6,610 nucleotides of DNA from Bacteroidales bacterium (lineage in GTDB: Bacteria; Bacteroidota; Bacteroidia; Bacteroidales; UBA932). The notes under the pieces are model-generated. The model did no database searches. It saw only the letters and a program-made list of their open reading frames with translations, and was not told where the DNA came from. How positions within the stretch are numbered: the stretch's first letter is position 1; every line of letters starts with the position of its first letter. Shown one piece after another: positions 1 to 5,557 of this stretch. A program made the translations under genes and the position numbers. The stretch is taken from assembly GCA_024401915.1 (NCBI GenBank), contig JAKSKA010000082.1, forward strand, positions 1 to 6,610, in the 5' to 3' direction.

Positions 1-736
1 TCGGATTGGACGCAATCTCGTCAAGCACGTCATCGGGAAAGCCGTCGGGATAGGAATAGTGGATACGTATCCATTCGATCCCCTCGATGGCCGAAAGCCT
101 CCTGATCAGATCGGCCAGAGCGCGGCGATGATAGATGTCAAGCCCATAATAAGTACTGTCCTGCGCTATCAGGATAAGTTCCTTGACGCCGCTTCCAGCC
201 AGCGTGCGTGCCTCAGCTTCAAGCTTTTCGATCGGCACGGAACGGTGTGCACCCCGGATGAGGGGGATGGCGCAATACGAGCAGCGCCTGGCGCAGCCCT
301 CGGATATCTTGAGATACGCATAGGGCTTCGAAGGGTCGGTCCGATAACGGGCGGCATCGTCCGTTTCCGGCAGCGTCAGCCCGGCAAACTCCGCGATGCG
401 CGAAGCAACGGGAAGAAGATCCCTGGCACCGAACCACGCATCGACCTCCGGGATTTCCGCAGGCAGCTCCTCCGCATAGCGCTGGGACAGGCACCCGAAC
501 ACTATCAGGCACGACACATCCCCGGCACGCTTGGACTCGACCGCTTCCAGTATGGTCTGGATGGACTCCTCCTTGGCATCGCCTATGAAACCGCAGGTAT
601 TGATGCAAAGGATGTCCACAGGACGCGGATCATCTTCCCGGCGGATTTCCAAGCCATCGGGAAGAAGAGCCAGAAGATGCTCGGTATCGACGCTGTTCTT
701 CGAGCAGCCCAGCGTGATTACGCGTATCGACGTCAT
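1..736 (-). CDS. rimO: Ribosomal protein S12 methylthiotransferase RimO (partial, C-terminus beyond left edge)
   Basis: Translating the minus strand from the ATG at 736 gives 245 codons open to the window edge; complete family members are about 430 residues, so the rest of the radical-SAM domain and the TRAM domain lie outside. RimO is a cytosolic two-[4Fe-4S] radical-SAM enzyme that adds a methylthio group to a conserved aspartate of ribosomal protein S12. Visible features: an N-terminal UPF0004 domain with its three cluster cysteines C11 (LGCSKN), C48 (NTCGFIGDAKEES) and C82 (GCLSQRY), then the radical-SAM CxxxCxxC motif C148, C152, C155 (EGCARRCSYCAIP), and later QDSTYYG (192-198) and WIRIHYSYP (222-230). 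NTCGFIGDAKEES and the S12-type spacing favour RimO over the tRNA enzyme MiaB. The ATG shares one base with the stop of the upstream DUF5606 gene (TAATG), which supports both the start choice and translational coupling. It is the last visible gene of the nusB-led operon. Confidence 0.96.
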   Translation of the reverse strand, partial: MTSIRVITLGCSKNSVDTEHLLALLPDGLEIRREDDPRPVDILCINTCGFIGDAKEESIQTILEAVESKRAGDVSCLIVFGCLSQRYAEELPAEIPEVDAWFGARDLLPVASRIAEFAGLTLPETDDAARYRTDPSKPYAYLKISEGCARRCSYCAIPLIRGAHRSVPIEKLEAEARTLAGSGVKELILIAQDSTYYGLDIYHRRALADLIRRLSAIEGIEWIRIHYSYPDGFPDDVLDEIASNP

Positions 737-1182
737 TACTCAGTTGCGGCCGCTTCCTCGGCCTTCGCCTCGGCTTCGCGGTCCTCGTCGGTCATGAATT
801 CGAGGCTGGCGTACTTGAGGAGCTCATTGTACCAGGCAACCACCTTTTTCATATGGGACACGTAGAAGCGGTCCCCGTCATAATTGGGGATGGCCTTTAG
901 GAACAGGGCCTTGATCTCATCCTCGGATGCCTTGGGCGAAGGAGCTTCGGCTCCGCCAAGGGTATTCTTGAGCGCAGTGAAGACATCGGCAAGTTTCATC
1001 TCACCTTCGGAAGTATAGATCGCGATATCCTCCAGCGTGGTGATGCGGGCCGTCCCGTTGAAGACGGTGCGCTTTCCATCTGAAAGGCATTCGGCGATTG
1101 CTCCGCCACGGGCCTGAGCAAGGAATTTGTAAAGTCCGTGTGTACCTGACACGGAAAGGATGCGAGCTAAATCTGTTTTCAT
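736..1182 (-). CDS. DUF5606 domain protein, function unknown
   Basis: A 148-residue soluble protein that I recognise as the DUF5606 family, conserved in Bacteroidota and without an established function. The N-terminal part (about 1-75) opens with DLARILSVSGTHGLYKF and continues through a compact predicted beta-rich region (AIAECLSDGKRTVF, ARITTLEDIAIYT). A Gly/Ala/Pro/Ser linker (about 76-85) leads to a predicted helical segment (87-130) containing IPNYDGDRFYVSHMKKVV and WYNELL, both typical of the family. The tail (131-148) is acidic and alanine-rich and probably disordered. There is no signal peptide, membrane segment or enzyme motif that I recognise. The ATG overlaps the coaE stop as ATGA, and its stop overlaps the rimO start as TAATG, so the gene is tightly embedded between two housekeeping genes. 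Family assignment is from recalled conservation; function is open. Confidence 0.88.
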   Translation of the reverse strand: MKTDLARILSVSGTHGLYKFLAQARGGAIAECLSDGKRTVFNGTARITTLEDIAIYTSEGEMKLADVFTALKNTLGGAEAPSPKASEDEIKALFLKAIPNYDGDRFYVSHMKKVVAWYNELLKYASLEFMTDEDREAEAKAEEAAATE

Positions 1183-1694
1183 ATCGTTTTTAAATAATCG
1201 TCAAGTTTATTATGGAAGGACACCAGGTCCGATGAATTCACGATGACCGTCGCTCCCGGACAGCAGCAGTGCTGCAGAGCATCGCGCTGTGCGGCTTTCG
1301 GATTGCGGCCGACCCTAAGTTCGAAAGGTGCTTCTACGATCAGGACGGAGTCATAAAGGCCGGACAAGGAAGGTTTGGAAAGAGCCGTGGCCGACTCGAT
1401 GAAAACGGCGTCTCCCTCGCAGGAGGCCGTCCAGGCAGCGATATCGGCGATCAGCAGAGGGAAGACGATACTTTCCAGCTTCTCCATCTTCTCCGGATCC
1501 CTGAAGATCAAGCCCAGATTGGAGAAATCCGTTCCTAGAGCCTCCTCGATTCTGCGCTTCAGTCCCGGCACCTCCTCATAAAGAGCCTTGCATCTCGAAT
1601 CACAGTCATATACGGGATACCCCAGCGAAGCGAAATACCTGCAGGCTTCGCTTTTCCCGCTTCCTATCTTTCCGCTTACAAGAACCCTTTTCAT
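1179..1694 (-). CDS. coaE: Dephospho-CoA kinase (short, divergent)
   Basis: CoaE phosphorylates the 3'-OH of the ribose in dephospho-CoA with ATP, the last step of CoA synthesis, in the cytosol. The N-terminus carries a clear Walker A P-loop, GKIGSGKS (8-15), followed by GYPVYDCDSRCKALY (25-39), where D30/D32 match the conserved acidic position after the P-loop strand. LESIVFPLL (73-81) is the usual L-x-x-I-x-HP segment with Phe78 in place of His. FIES (98-101) and SVLIVEAPFELRVGR (116-130) match the strands before the lid, and VIVNSS (150-155) matches the usual C-terminal (V/I)xN(D/N/S)G strand. At 171 residues it is about 25-35 shorter than usual (E. coli CoaE is 206). Most of the loss falls between Arg130 and Val150, where the lid/CoA-binding helices belong; a CCC run (143-145) sits there. 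The reading frame is intact and both junctions are tight (3 nt after ybbR, ATGA into the DUF5606 gene), so this looks like a reduced gene rather than a pseudogene. Gene position supports the call. Confidence 0.84.
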   Translation of the reverse strand: MKRVLVSGKIGSGKSEACRYFASLGYPVYDCDSRCKALYEEVPGLKRRIEEALGTDFSNLGLIFRDPEKMEKLESIVFPLLIADIAAWTASCEGDAVFIESATALSKPSLSGLYDSVLIVEAPFELRVGRNPKAAQRDALQHCCCPGATVIVNSSDLVSFHNKLDDYLKTI

Positions 1695-1697
1695 AGC

Positions 1698-2618
1698 CTA
1701 TTCCCTGACAAGACACTGACATACTTCAGGAGTGATGCTCCAGTCGAGCACATCCTCCGGGAGCCCGTCCGCCTTGATCACGCAGGTTCCGGACAAAGAC
1801 TGCACGAAATCCTTGTAATCGACATAGAACTCGCCCGTCTCCTGCGGCTGCGAGCGCGTCGGGAAACTGCCCTTGAAGACTGCGCGTGCTCGTGACGGGC
1901 TGGCAAAGAAAGCTATCCCTGCCGGGACGTTCCTGACGCCGATCCTGACATCCGCCGCAATCTCGACGAAGCGGCTCACCTCCACTGAATACGCCACCTG
2001 GGGAGTTGAAAGCCTCACGCCGGCAATGCTCTCAAGGTTCACGACGCCATTGACGTTGGACTTGACGTCAGAAAGGGACACCGGCCTGGTGGATACATAG
2101 TCGATGGAAGCGATGCGGTCCGGGTCGCCATAAACGTAAACCGAGTCCGGCAGAAGAGTCATCTCGCGGACAGCAGTGTACTGGGGCTTGAAAGTGATGC
2201 GCTTCACGGCACGCACCGGCACCTGACGGCAACTCTCAGCCGCATAGCTGAAAATCACCGATTCGGCCAGGAAATCCTCTATCGTCACACTCTCGCCTAC
2301 CATTTCCGCGGAGTGCTTGTAGAGGCTGGCTGTCGGCAGCCGGTAGAAATCGCCATCGTCGTGGATGAAATCGGAAGCATCGACCGTGATGCGGGAAGGT
2401 TTCTTCCTTGCGGAAATCCTCATCAGGGCAAAACCGGACGCACGGCACTTCATAAGCACGGATACCGGAGCCGCCGGTTCTGTGGCACGGCCGTCAATGT
2501 TGCTGATGGCAACAACAGAAACTCCCACAAGATCCGAATAGGTCTGTGAGAGATTGTGTATCAGCCATATGCCTGCCGACAAAAGCAGGCACAGCAGCAA
2601 TTGCGTCCAGGATTTCAT
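1698..2618 (-). CDS. YbbR-like domain, N-terminally membrane-anchored protein
   Basis: A 306-residue protein with a short positive N-terminus and one hydrophobic segment (about 6-20, LLLCLLLSAGIWLI), then a long beta-rich extracytoplasmic part, consistent with a single-pass anchored protein facing the periplasm. YbbR-type repeats are seen: VPVRAVKRITFKPQY (133-147) followed by LLPDSVYVYGDPDRIASIDYV (155-175) and RPVSLSDV (178-185), the pattern of a strand, a V-x-V-x-G turn, and a threonine/proline-rich strand. A weaker copy lies N-terminal (about 30-125), and a more diverged one may follow (215-305). In Firmicutes the relative CdaR modulates the diadenylate cyclase CdaA; whether this protein does that is unknown and no cyclase gene is in view. 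The ATG follows the yajC stop without any gap (TAAATG), and coaE begins 3 nt after its stop. The nusB-yajC-ybbR-coaE order agrees with other Bacteroidota genomes. Confidence 0.87.
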   Translation of the reverse strand: MKSWTQLLLCLLLSAGIWLIHNLSQTYSDLVGVSVVAISNIDGRATEPAAPVSVLMKCRASGFALMRISARKKPSRITVDASDFIHDDGDFYRLPTASLYKHSAEMVGESVTIEDFLAESVIFSYAAESCRQVPVRAVKRITFKPQYTAVREMTLLPDSVYVYGDPDRIASIDYVSTRPVSLSDVKSNVNGVVNLESIAGVRLSTPQVAYSVEVSRFVEIAADVRIGVRNVPAGIAFFASPSRARAVFKGSFPTRSQPQETGEFYVDYKDFVQSLSGTCVIKADGLPEDVLDWSITPEVCQCLVRE

Positions 2619-2954
2619 TTACTTCTGCTGGGGAGCCGATGCCTCGGTGAAGTCTTTCTGGAGAGACGACTTGTCAACCCTGAGCTTGACTTCGCCGTCA
2701 ACCTTCAGAAGCACGGTACGGTCGTTGACCTCGGCGATCGTTCCATAAATACCGCCGGCGGTGACGACCTTGTCGCCCTTCTTGAGTTCGCTGCGGAACT
2801 TCTCCATCTCCTTCTGCTGTTTGCGCTGGGGGCGTATCATAAAGAGCCACATAACGCCGAACACAAGGATGATCATAATCCAGAAGGATGCTCCACCCCC
2901 CTGCTGTGCAGCGGGAGCCTGAGCCTGAAGCAAAGTAAAAAGGTTCATATTCAT
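2619..2954 (-). CDS. yajC: Preprotein translocase subunit YajC
   Basis: YajC is a small inner-membrane protein associated with SecDF and the SecYEG translocon. The 111-residue product has a short Gln/Ala/Gly-rich N-terminus, one transmembrane helix (about 24-40, FWIMIILVFGVMWLFMI), the hallmark basic stretch RPQRKQQKEMEKF immediately after it, and the soluble GDKVVTAGGIYGTIAEV motif typical of the family, ending with a charged C-terminal tail. Length is normal for the family. The chosen ATG overlaps the nusB stop by one base (TAATG); a second ATG two codons downstream is an alternative start that would change nothing important. The downstream YbbR-domain gene starts directly at its stop codon. 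The topology predicts a periplasmic N-terminus and a cytoplasmic C-terminus, as in characterised YajC. Confidence 0.96.
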   Translation of the reverse strand: MNMNLFTLLQAQAPAAQQGGGASFWIMIILVFGVMWLFMIRPQRKQQKEMEKFRSELKKGDKVVTAGGIYGTIAEVNDRTVLLKVDGEVKLRVDKSSLQKDFTEASAPQQK

Positions 2955-3862
2955 TATTTATTGATTAATTTGTCCAACAGTCCGTTCACGAAAGCGCTGC
3001 TTTCAGGTGTACTGTAATACTTGGATATCTCGACGTATTCGTTGATGGTAGTCTTGTATCCTATTCCCGGGAAGACCTCGGACTCGGCAAGGCCGCAGAT
3101 GATGAGGGCGAGGTCCGTCACGCAGATACGGTCCTTGTTCCATTTGCTGCAATTCCCCGCAACGAGGTCATAATACGATTCGAAATTCAGACAGGCCTTC
3201 CTTACGACCTCCGTCACGAAGCGTTTGTCGCTTTCCTTGGACTTCGTGATATCGCTCATATAAAGGTCGGGGAGGTTCCAGGACGCACCCTTCCCTATCG
3301 CTCCCAGAGAACGGCAGCACCAGGAAAGGCTGTAGGCCAGGTCATCGTTCCAGTATATGGAGAGGTCTTCAAGTATCTCTTCGAGTTCCTTGTTCCCTAC
3401 GAACTCCTTTTCGAATATCTCAGTGAACAGGCGGCAGTCATCCGCGAGCGACCTCTCACCGTTTTCCATATATGCCTTGAAATAATCGCTTTTCCTGACT
3501 GATTCATAAAGATGGCGGATGAATACGTCATACTGTTCCCAGGAAAGTTTCTTCTTCTTCAGGATCTTCGTGAAATCGGGATCCTCCGCAAAGAACGGAG
3601 CGAGGGAATTCCCGACGAATTTCATATTGGGATTGAGCTCTTCCTCGCTGGGGTTGAATTTGCTGCGCACAGCTTCTATCCTGGCCGAAGCCTCGGCGGT
3701 GAGCGGTCCGATGACGGACAGCATAAACAGGTAAAGGTTTCTTGTGGATTCGCAGGAAACATCCAGTCCGGACTCTATCTCCCTAAGCGTCAAATCAGGA
3801 TTTTCAGCGAATGAATATACGGCTTTGAATGCCTTGATTCGAAGAATTCTTCTGTTCAGCAT
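2954..3862 (-). CDS. nusB: Transcription antitermination factor NusB (long Bacteroidota form)
   Basis: NusB, with NusE/S10, binds boxA RNA and promotes antitermination, mainly in rRNA operons. The 302-residue protein starts MLNRRILRIKAFKAVYSF, matching the start of Bacteroidota NusB, and ends with the conserved RNA-binding fold (about 215-302): a helix with FVTEVV, W241NKDR, then INEYVEISKYYS (273-284) and TPESSAFVNGLLDKL (285-299), which is diagnostic. The middle of about 190 residues is an extra helical region found in the longer Bacteroidota form; typical proteobacterial NusB is about 140 residues. The frame is open 26 codons further upstream to a TTG at 3940, but that extension is hydrophobic, AT-rich and runs through the promoter, so I chose the ATG at 3862. 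The protein is encoded by the first gene of the six-gene operon, and its stop overlaps the yajC ATG (TAATG). Confidence 0.93.
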   Translation of the reverse strand: MLNRRILRIKAFKAVYSFAENPDLTLREIESGLDVSCESTRNLYLFMLSVIGPLTAEASARIEAVRSKFNPSEEELNPNMKFVGNSLAPFFAEDPDFTKILKKKKLSWEQYDVFIRHLYESVRKSDYFKAYMENGERSLADDCRLFTEIFEKEFVGNKELEEILEDLSIYWNDDLAYSLSWCCRSLGAIGKGASWNLPDLYMSDITKSKESDKRFVTEVVRKACLNFESYYDLVAGNCSKWNKDRICVTDLALIICGLAESEVFPGIGYKTTINEYVEISKYYSTPESSAFVNGLLDKLINK

Positions 3863-3884
3863 AATTTCAAACAAAATATTTATG

Positions 3885-3892
3885 CAAAGATA
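3885..3892 (-). promoter_or_regulatory. -7 box of the nusB operon promoter
   Basis: Read on the minus strand, this is TATCTTTG, an exact match to the Bacteroidota sigma-ABfr -7 consensus TAnnTTTG. It sits about 22 nt upstream of the nusB ATG, which would give a 5' leader of roughly 15-18 nt. I found no good TTG -33 element at the expected 19-21 nt spacing (a TTG lies only 9 nt upstream). No Shine-Dalgarno sequence precedes the ATG, which is usual in this phylum. Confidence 0.6.
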
Positions 3893-3914
3893 ACACGAAG
3901 TCAATAAAAAATTA

Positions 3915-3922
3915 TAATTTTG
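3915..3922 (+). promoter_or_regulatory. -7 box of the PUR-domain gene promoter
   Basis: TAATTTTG on the plus strand matches the Bacteroidota -7 consensus TAnnTTTG. It is 30 nt upstream of the ATG at 3953, giving an expected leader of roughly 20-25 nt. A -33 TTG at the usual spacing is not evident, so strength cannot be judged. The box overlaps the TTG that an automatic caller might take as an upstream start, which argues that the true start is the ATG at 3953. Confidence 0.55.
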
Positions 3923-3952
3923 CACAAACAAAAGCAACAAATTTTTTCTGCT

Positions 3953-4291
3953 ATGTACAAAGAGGATTATGATTCAGCGTCTTACCAGGAGCGCAATGCC
4001 GAAGACGTTTATTCAAAACCTGTAAGGGCCGGGAAGCGCACCTACTTTTTTGACGTCAAATCTACCAAAGGCAACAAGGACTATTACCTCACAATCACCG
4101 AGAGCAAGCGCAGAGTCAATCCTGATGGCAGTTTCTCATACGACAAGCACAAGATTTTCCTCTACAAGGAAGATTTCGTGAAATTTGCCGAGGGACTTGA
4201 CGAGGTGGTGGACTACATCAAGAACACCTACTTCGGCGGAGAGATTCCCGAGCGTCCGGCCTCTTCGGACGTAGAGTTCGAAGAACTTTGA
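3953..4291 (+). CDS. PUR-domain (DUF3276) DNA/RNA-binding protein
   Basis: A 112-residue protein of the small single-domain PUR family, called DUF3276 in Bacteroidota and related to Borrelia BpuR and the repeats of eukaryotic Pur-alpha. These proteins bind single-stranded nucleic acids; the target here is unknown. The domain spans about 18-92: VYSKPVRAGKRTYFFDVK (19-36), then DYYLTITESKRRV (43-55), and a second half with HKIFLYKEDFVKFAEGLDEVV (66-86) and a final helix (YIKNTYF). Basic and aromatic residues K22, R25, K28, R29, Y31, F33, K52 and R53 are the ones expected on a nucleic-acid-binding face. The N-terminus (1-17) and the Pro/Glu-rich C-terminal tail look disordered. The ATG at 3953 is preferred over an upstream in-frame TTG at 3920 because the latter sits in the -7 box. 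The TGA stop overlaps the TTG start of the amidohydrolase (TTGA), implying one transcript for both genes. Confidence 0.92.
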   Translation: MYKEDYDSASYQERNAEDVYSKPVRAGKRTYFFDVKSTKGNKDYYLTITESKRRVNPDGSFSYDKHKIFLYKEDFVKFAEGLDEVVDYIKNTYFGGEIPERPASSDVEFEEL

Positions 4292-5547
4292 TACTCCTTG
4301 AAGACATAACCCTTGAGGGTGTCGCCAGCGACATCCTGATAAAGGACGGCCTTATAGACAAAATAGGGCCGTCCGGTTCGTTAATTCCCGAAGCAGGCAC
4401 CGAAGTCGTAAGGTGCACCGGGAAAGTTGCGATCCCGGGTTTCATCACCGCCCACACCCACGCGGCAATGTGCCCGATGAGGGGCGTAGGCGAGGATATG
4501 GTATTCCAGGACTGGATAGAGAAGATCTGGAAGCTGGAGGAATCGATTGACGAGGAATTCGTCTATTGGGGCGCCAGGATCGCCTGTCTCGAAATGATCA
4601 AAACCGGGACGACGGCTTTCAACGACCAGTACTGGTACTTCCCCGCGACCCACAGGGCCGCAAAGGAGATGGGCATACTCCCGATTCTGGGCTATGACAT
4701 CATGGACAAGAGCGATCCTGTCGAGGCGCAGCGCGAGCGCGAGCAATGCGTACGCCAGACGGAGATGGTCCTGTCCGAATGGAAGGACGATGCAGTCTAT
4801 GCGCTCGCCTTCCACGCAATCTACTCGGTCAGCGAGGAAATGATGCTGTGGGCAAGCGAATACGCGAGAAAGATTGGGGCGCGGCTCCACATCCACCTCA
4901 GCGAGACCAGGGGCGAGGTCGAGAACTGCAAGGCAGCACACGGCGGCCTCACGCCGGTCGAATATCTTGATTCACTCGGCATCCTGGGACCCGACCTCAT
5001 AGCGGCCCACACGCTCTGGCTTGCGCCGCACGACATCGAGCTGCTGGGTGCCAACAAGGTCAACTGCGTCCACAACATCAACTCGAACGCCAAACTGGCA
5101 TCGGGCTACCGCTTCCTGTACAGCGAACTCCGCGACGCGGGAGCCAACATCTGCCTCGGCACGGACGGATGCGCTTCGTCCAACAACCTCGATATGCTCG
5201 AGGCGATGAAGACAGCCGCCATCTTCCAGAAAGCCTGGCGCGACGACCCGAAAGCAATGCCTCTGGGTGAGCTTATGGATATGGCTACAATCAACGGAGC
5301 CAGGGCCGTAGGCATCGACAGCGGCGAGATAAAACCTGGGAAGAGGGCCGATATTTCCATAGTCGACACCGACAACACCTTCTTCCTTTCCCCCGCCCCG
5401 TTCGACGCGAACCTGATTTATTCCGCCCATTCGGATTGCATCACCTCGGTCATAGCAGGCGGACGCTTCGTAATGAGGGACAGAAAAGTAAACTGCGAGC
5501 GCGAAATAATTTCCGGCGCCCGCAGCATACTTGGCAAAATCCTTTAG
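4288..5547 (+). CDS. Amidohydrolase, probable 5'-methylthioadenosine/S-adenosylhomocysteine deaminase
   Basis: A 419-residue cytosolic metal-dependent hydrolase of the MtaD/SsnA-like branch of the amidohydrolase superfamily. Characterised relatives (for example Thermotoga maritima TM0936) deaminate S-adenosylhomocysteine, 5'-methylthioadenosine and adenosine to the inosine derivatives. A small N-terminal beta-sandwich strand set (1-50, DILIKDGLIDKIG) is followed by the TIM barrel. Expected metal ligands are all present: H56 and H58 (ITAHTHAAM), H203 (HIHLSET, 201-207), H241 (AAHTLWL) and D293 (CLGTDGCASSNN), with catalytic E206. GTTAFNDQY (107-115), INSNAKLASG (264-273) and GEIKPGKRADISIVD (about 336-350) are typical of the group. 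The start is TTG at 4288, overlapping the PUR stop; there is no better start, since the first in-frame ATG (4468) would remove the HxH motif. Substrate is inferred from family: guanine deaminase or other aminohydrolases of the same branch remain possible. The gene converges on purine nucleoside phosphorylase, which fits a purine salvage role. Confidence 0.85.
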   Translation: MILLEDITLEGVASDILIKDGLIDKIGPSGSLIPEAGTEVVRCTGKVAIPGFITAHTHAAMCPMRGVGEDMVFQDWIEKIWKLEESIDEEFVYWGARIACLEMIKTGTTAFNDQYWYFPATHRAAKEMGILPILGYDIMDKSDPVEAQREREQCVRQTEMVLSEWKDDAVYALAFHAIYSVSEEMMLWASEYARKIGARLHIHLSETRGEVENCKAAHGGLTPVEYLDSLGILGPDLIAAHTLWLAPHDIELLGANKVNCVHNINSNAKLASGYRFLYSELRDAGANICLGTDGCASSNNLDMLEAMKTAAIFQKAWRDDPKAMPLGELMDMATINGARAVGIDSGEIKPGKRADISIVDTDNTFFLSPAPFDANLIYSAHSDCITSVIAGGRFVMRDRKVNCEREIISGARSILGKIL

Positions 5548-5557
5548 GAATCCCGTC

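Larger units (their letters stand above)
3863..3952. promoter_or_regulatory. AT-rich divergent intergenic region between nusB and the PUR-domain gene
   Basis: This 90-bp region is the only real non-coding DNA in the window. It is strongly A+T-rich, in contrast to the GC-rich genes on both sides. It holds two back-to-back -7 boxes, one per strand, with 22 bp between them, so the two operons probably share a control region. I see no riboswitch, attenuator or long inverted repeat in it. The leaders on both sides are A/T-rich and lack Shine-Dalgarno sequences. Confidence 0.65.

Noticed and set aside
59..865. Long plus-strand open frame of 268 codons at the left end
   Set aside because: It lies antisense to rimO and the DUF5606 gene, has no recognisable domain, and both underlying minus-strand proteins are strong family matches. 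GC-rich coding DNA often yields such shadows.
2556..3017. Plus-strand open frame over yajC and the ybbR start
   Set aside because: Antisense to three tightly joined genes with clear identities; no domain seen.
3863..3940. N-terminal extension of NusB from a TTG at 3940
   Set aside because: It would add 26 mostly hydrophobic residues absent from the family and run across the -7 box and leader. The ATG at 3862 begins the conserved LNRRILRIKAFKAVY segment.
3920..3952. Upstream TTG start for the PUR-domain protein
   Set aside because: The TTG is the end of the TAATTTTG promoter box, so it would lie upstream of the transcript start; the ATG at 3953 fits the family length.
4381..4941. Minus-strand open frame of 186 codons inside the amidohydrolase
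   Set aside because: Antisense to a well-supported gene; no family resemblance and no promoter.
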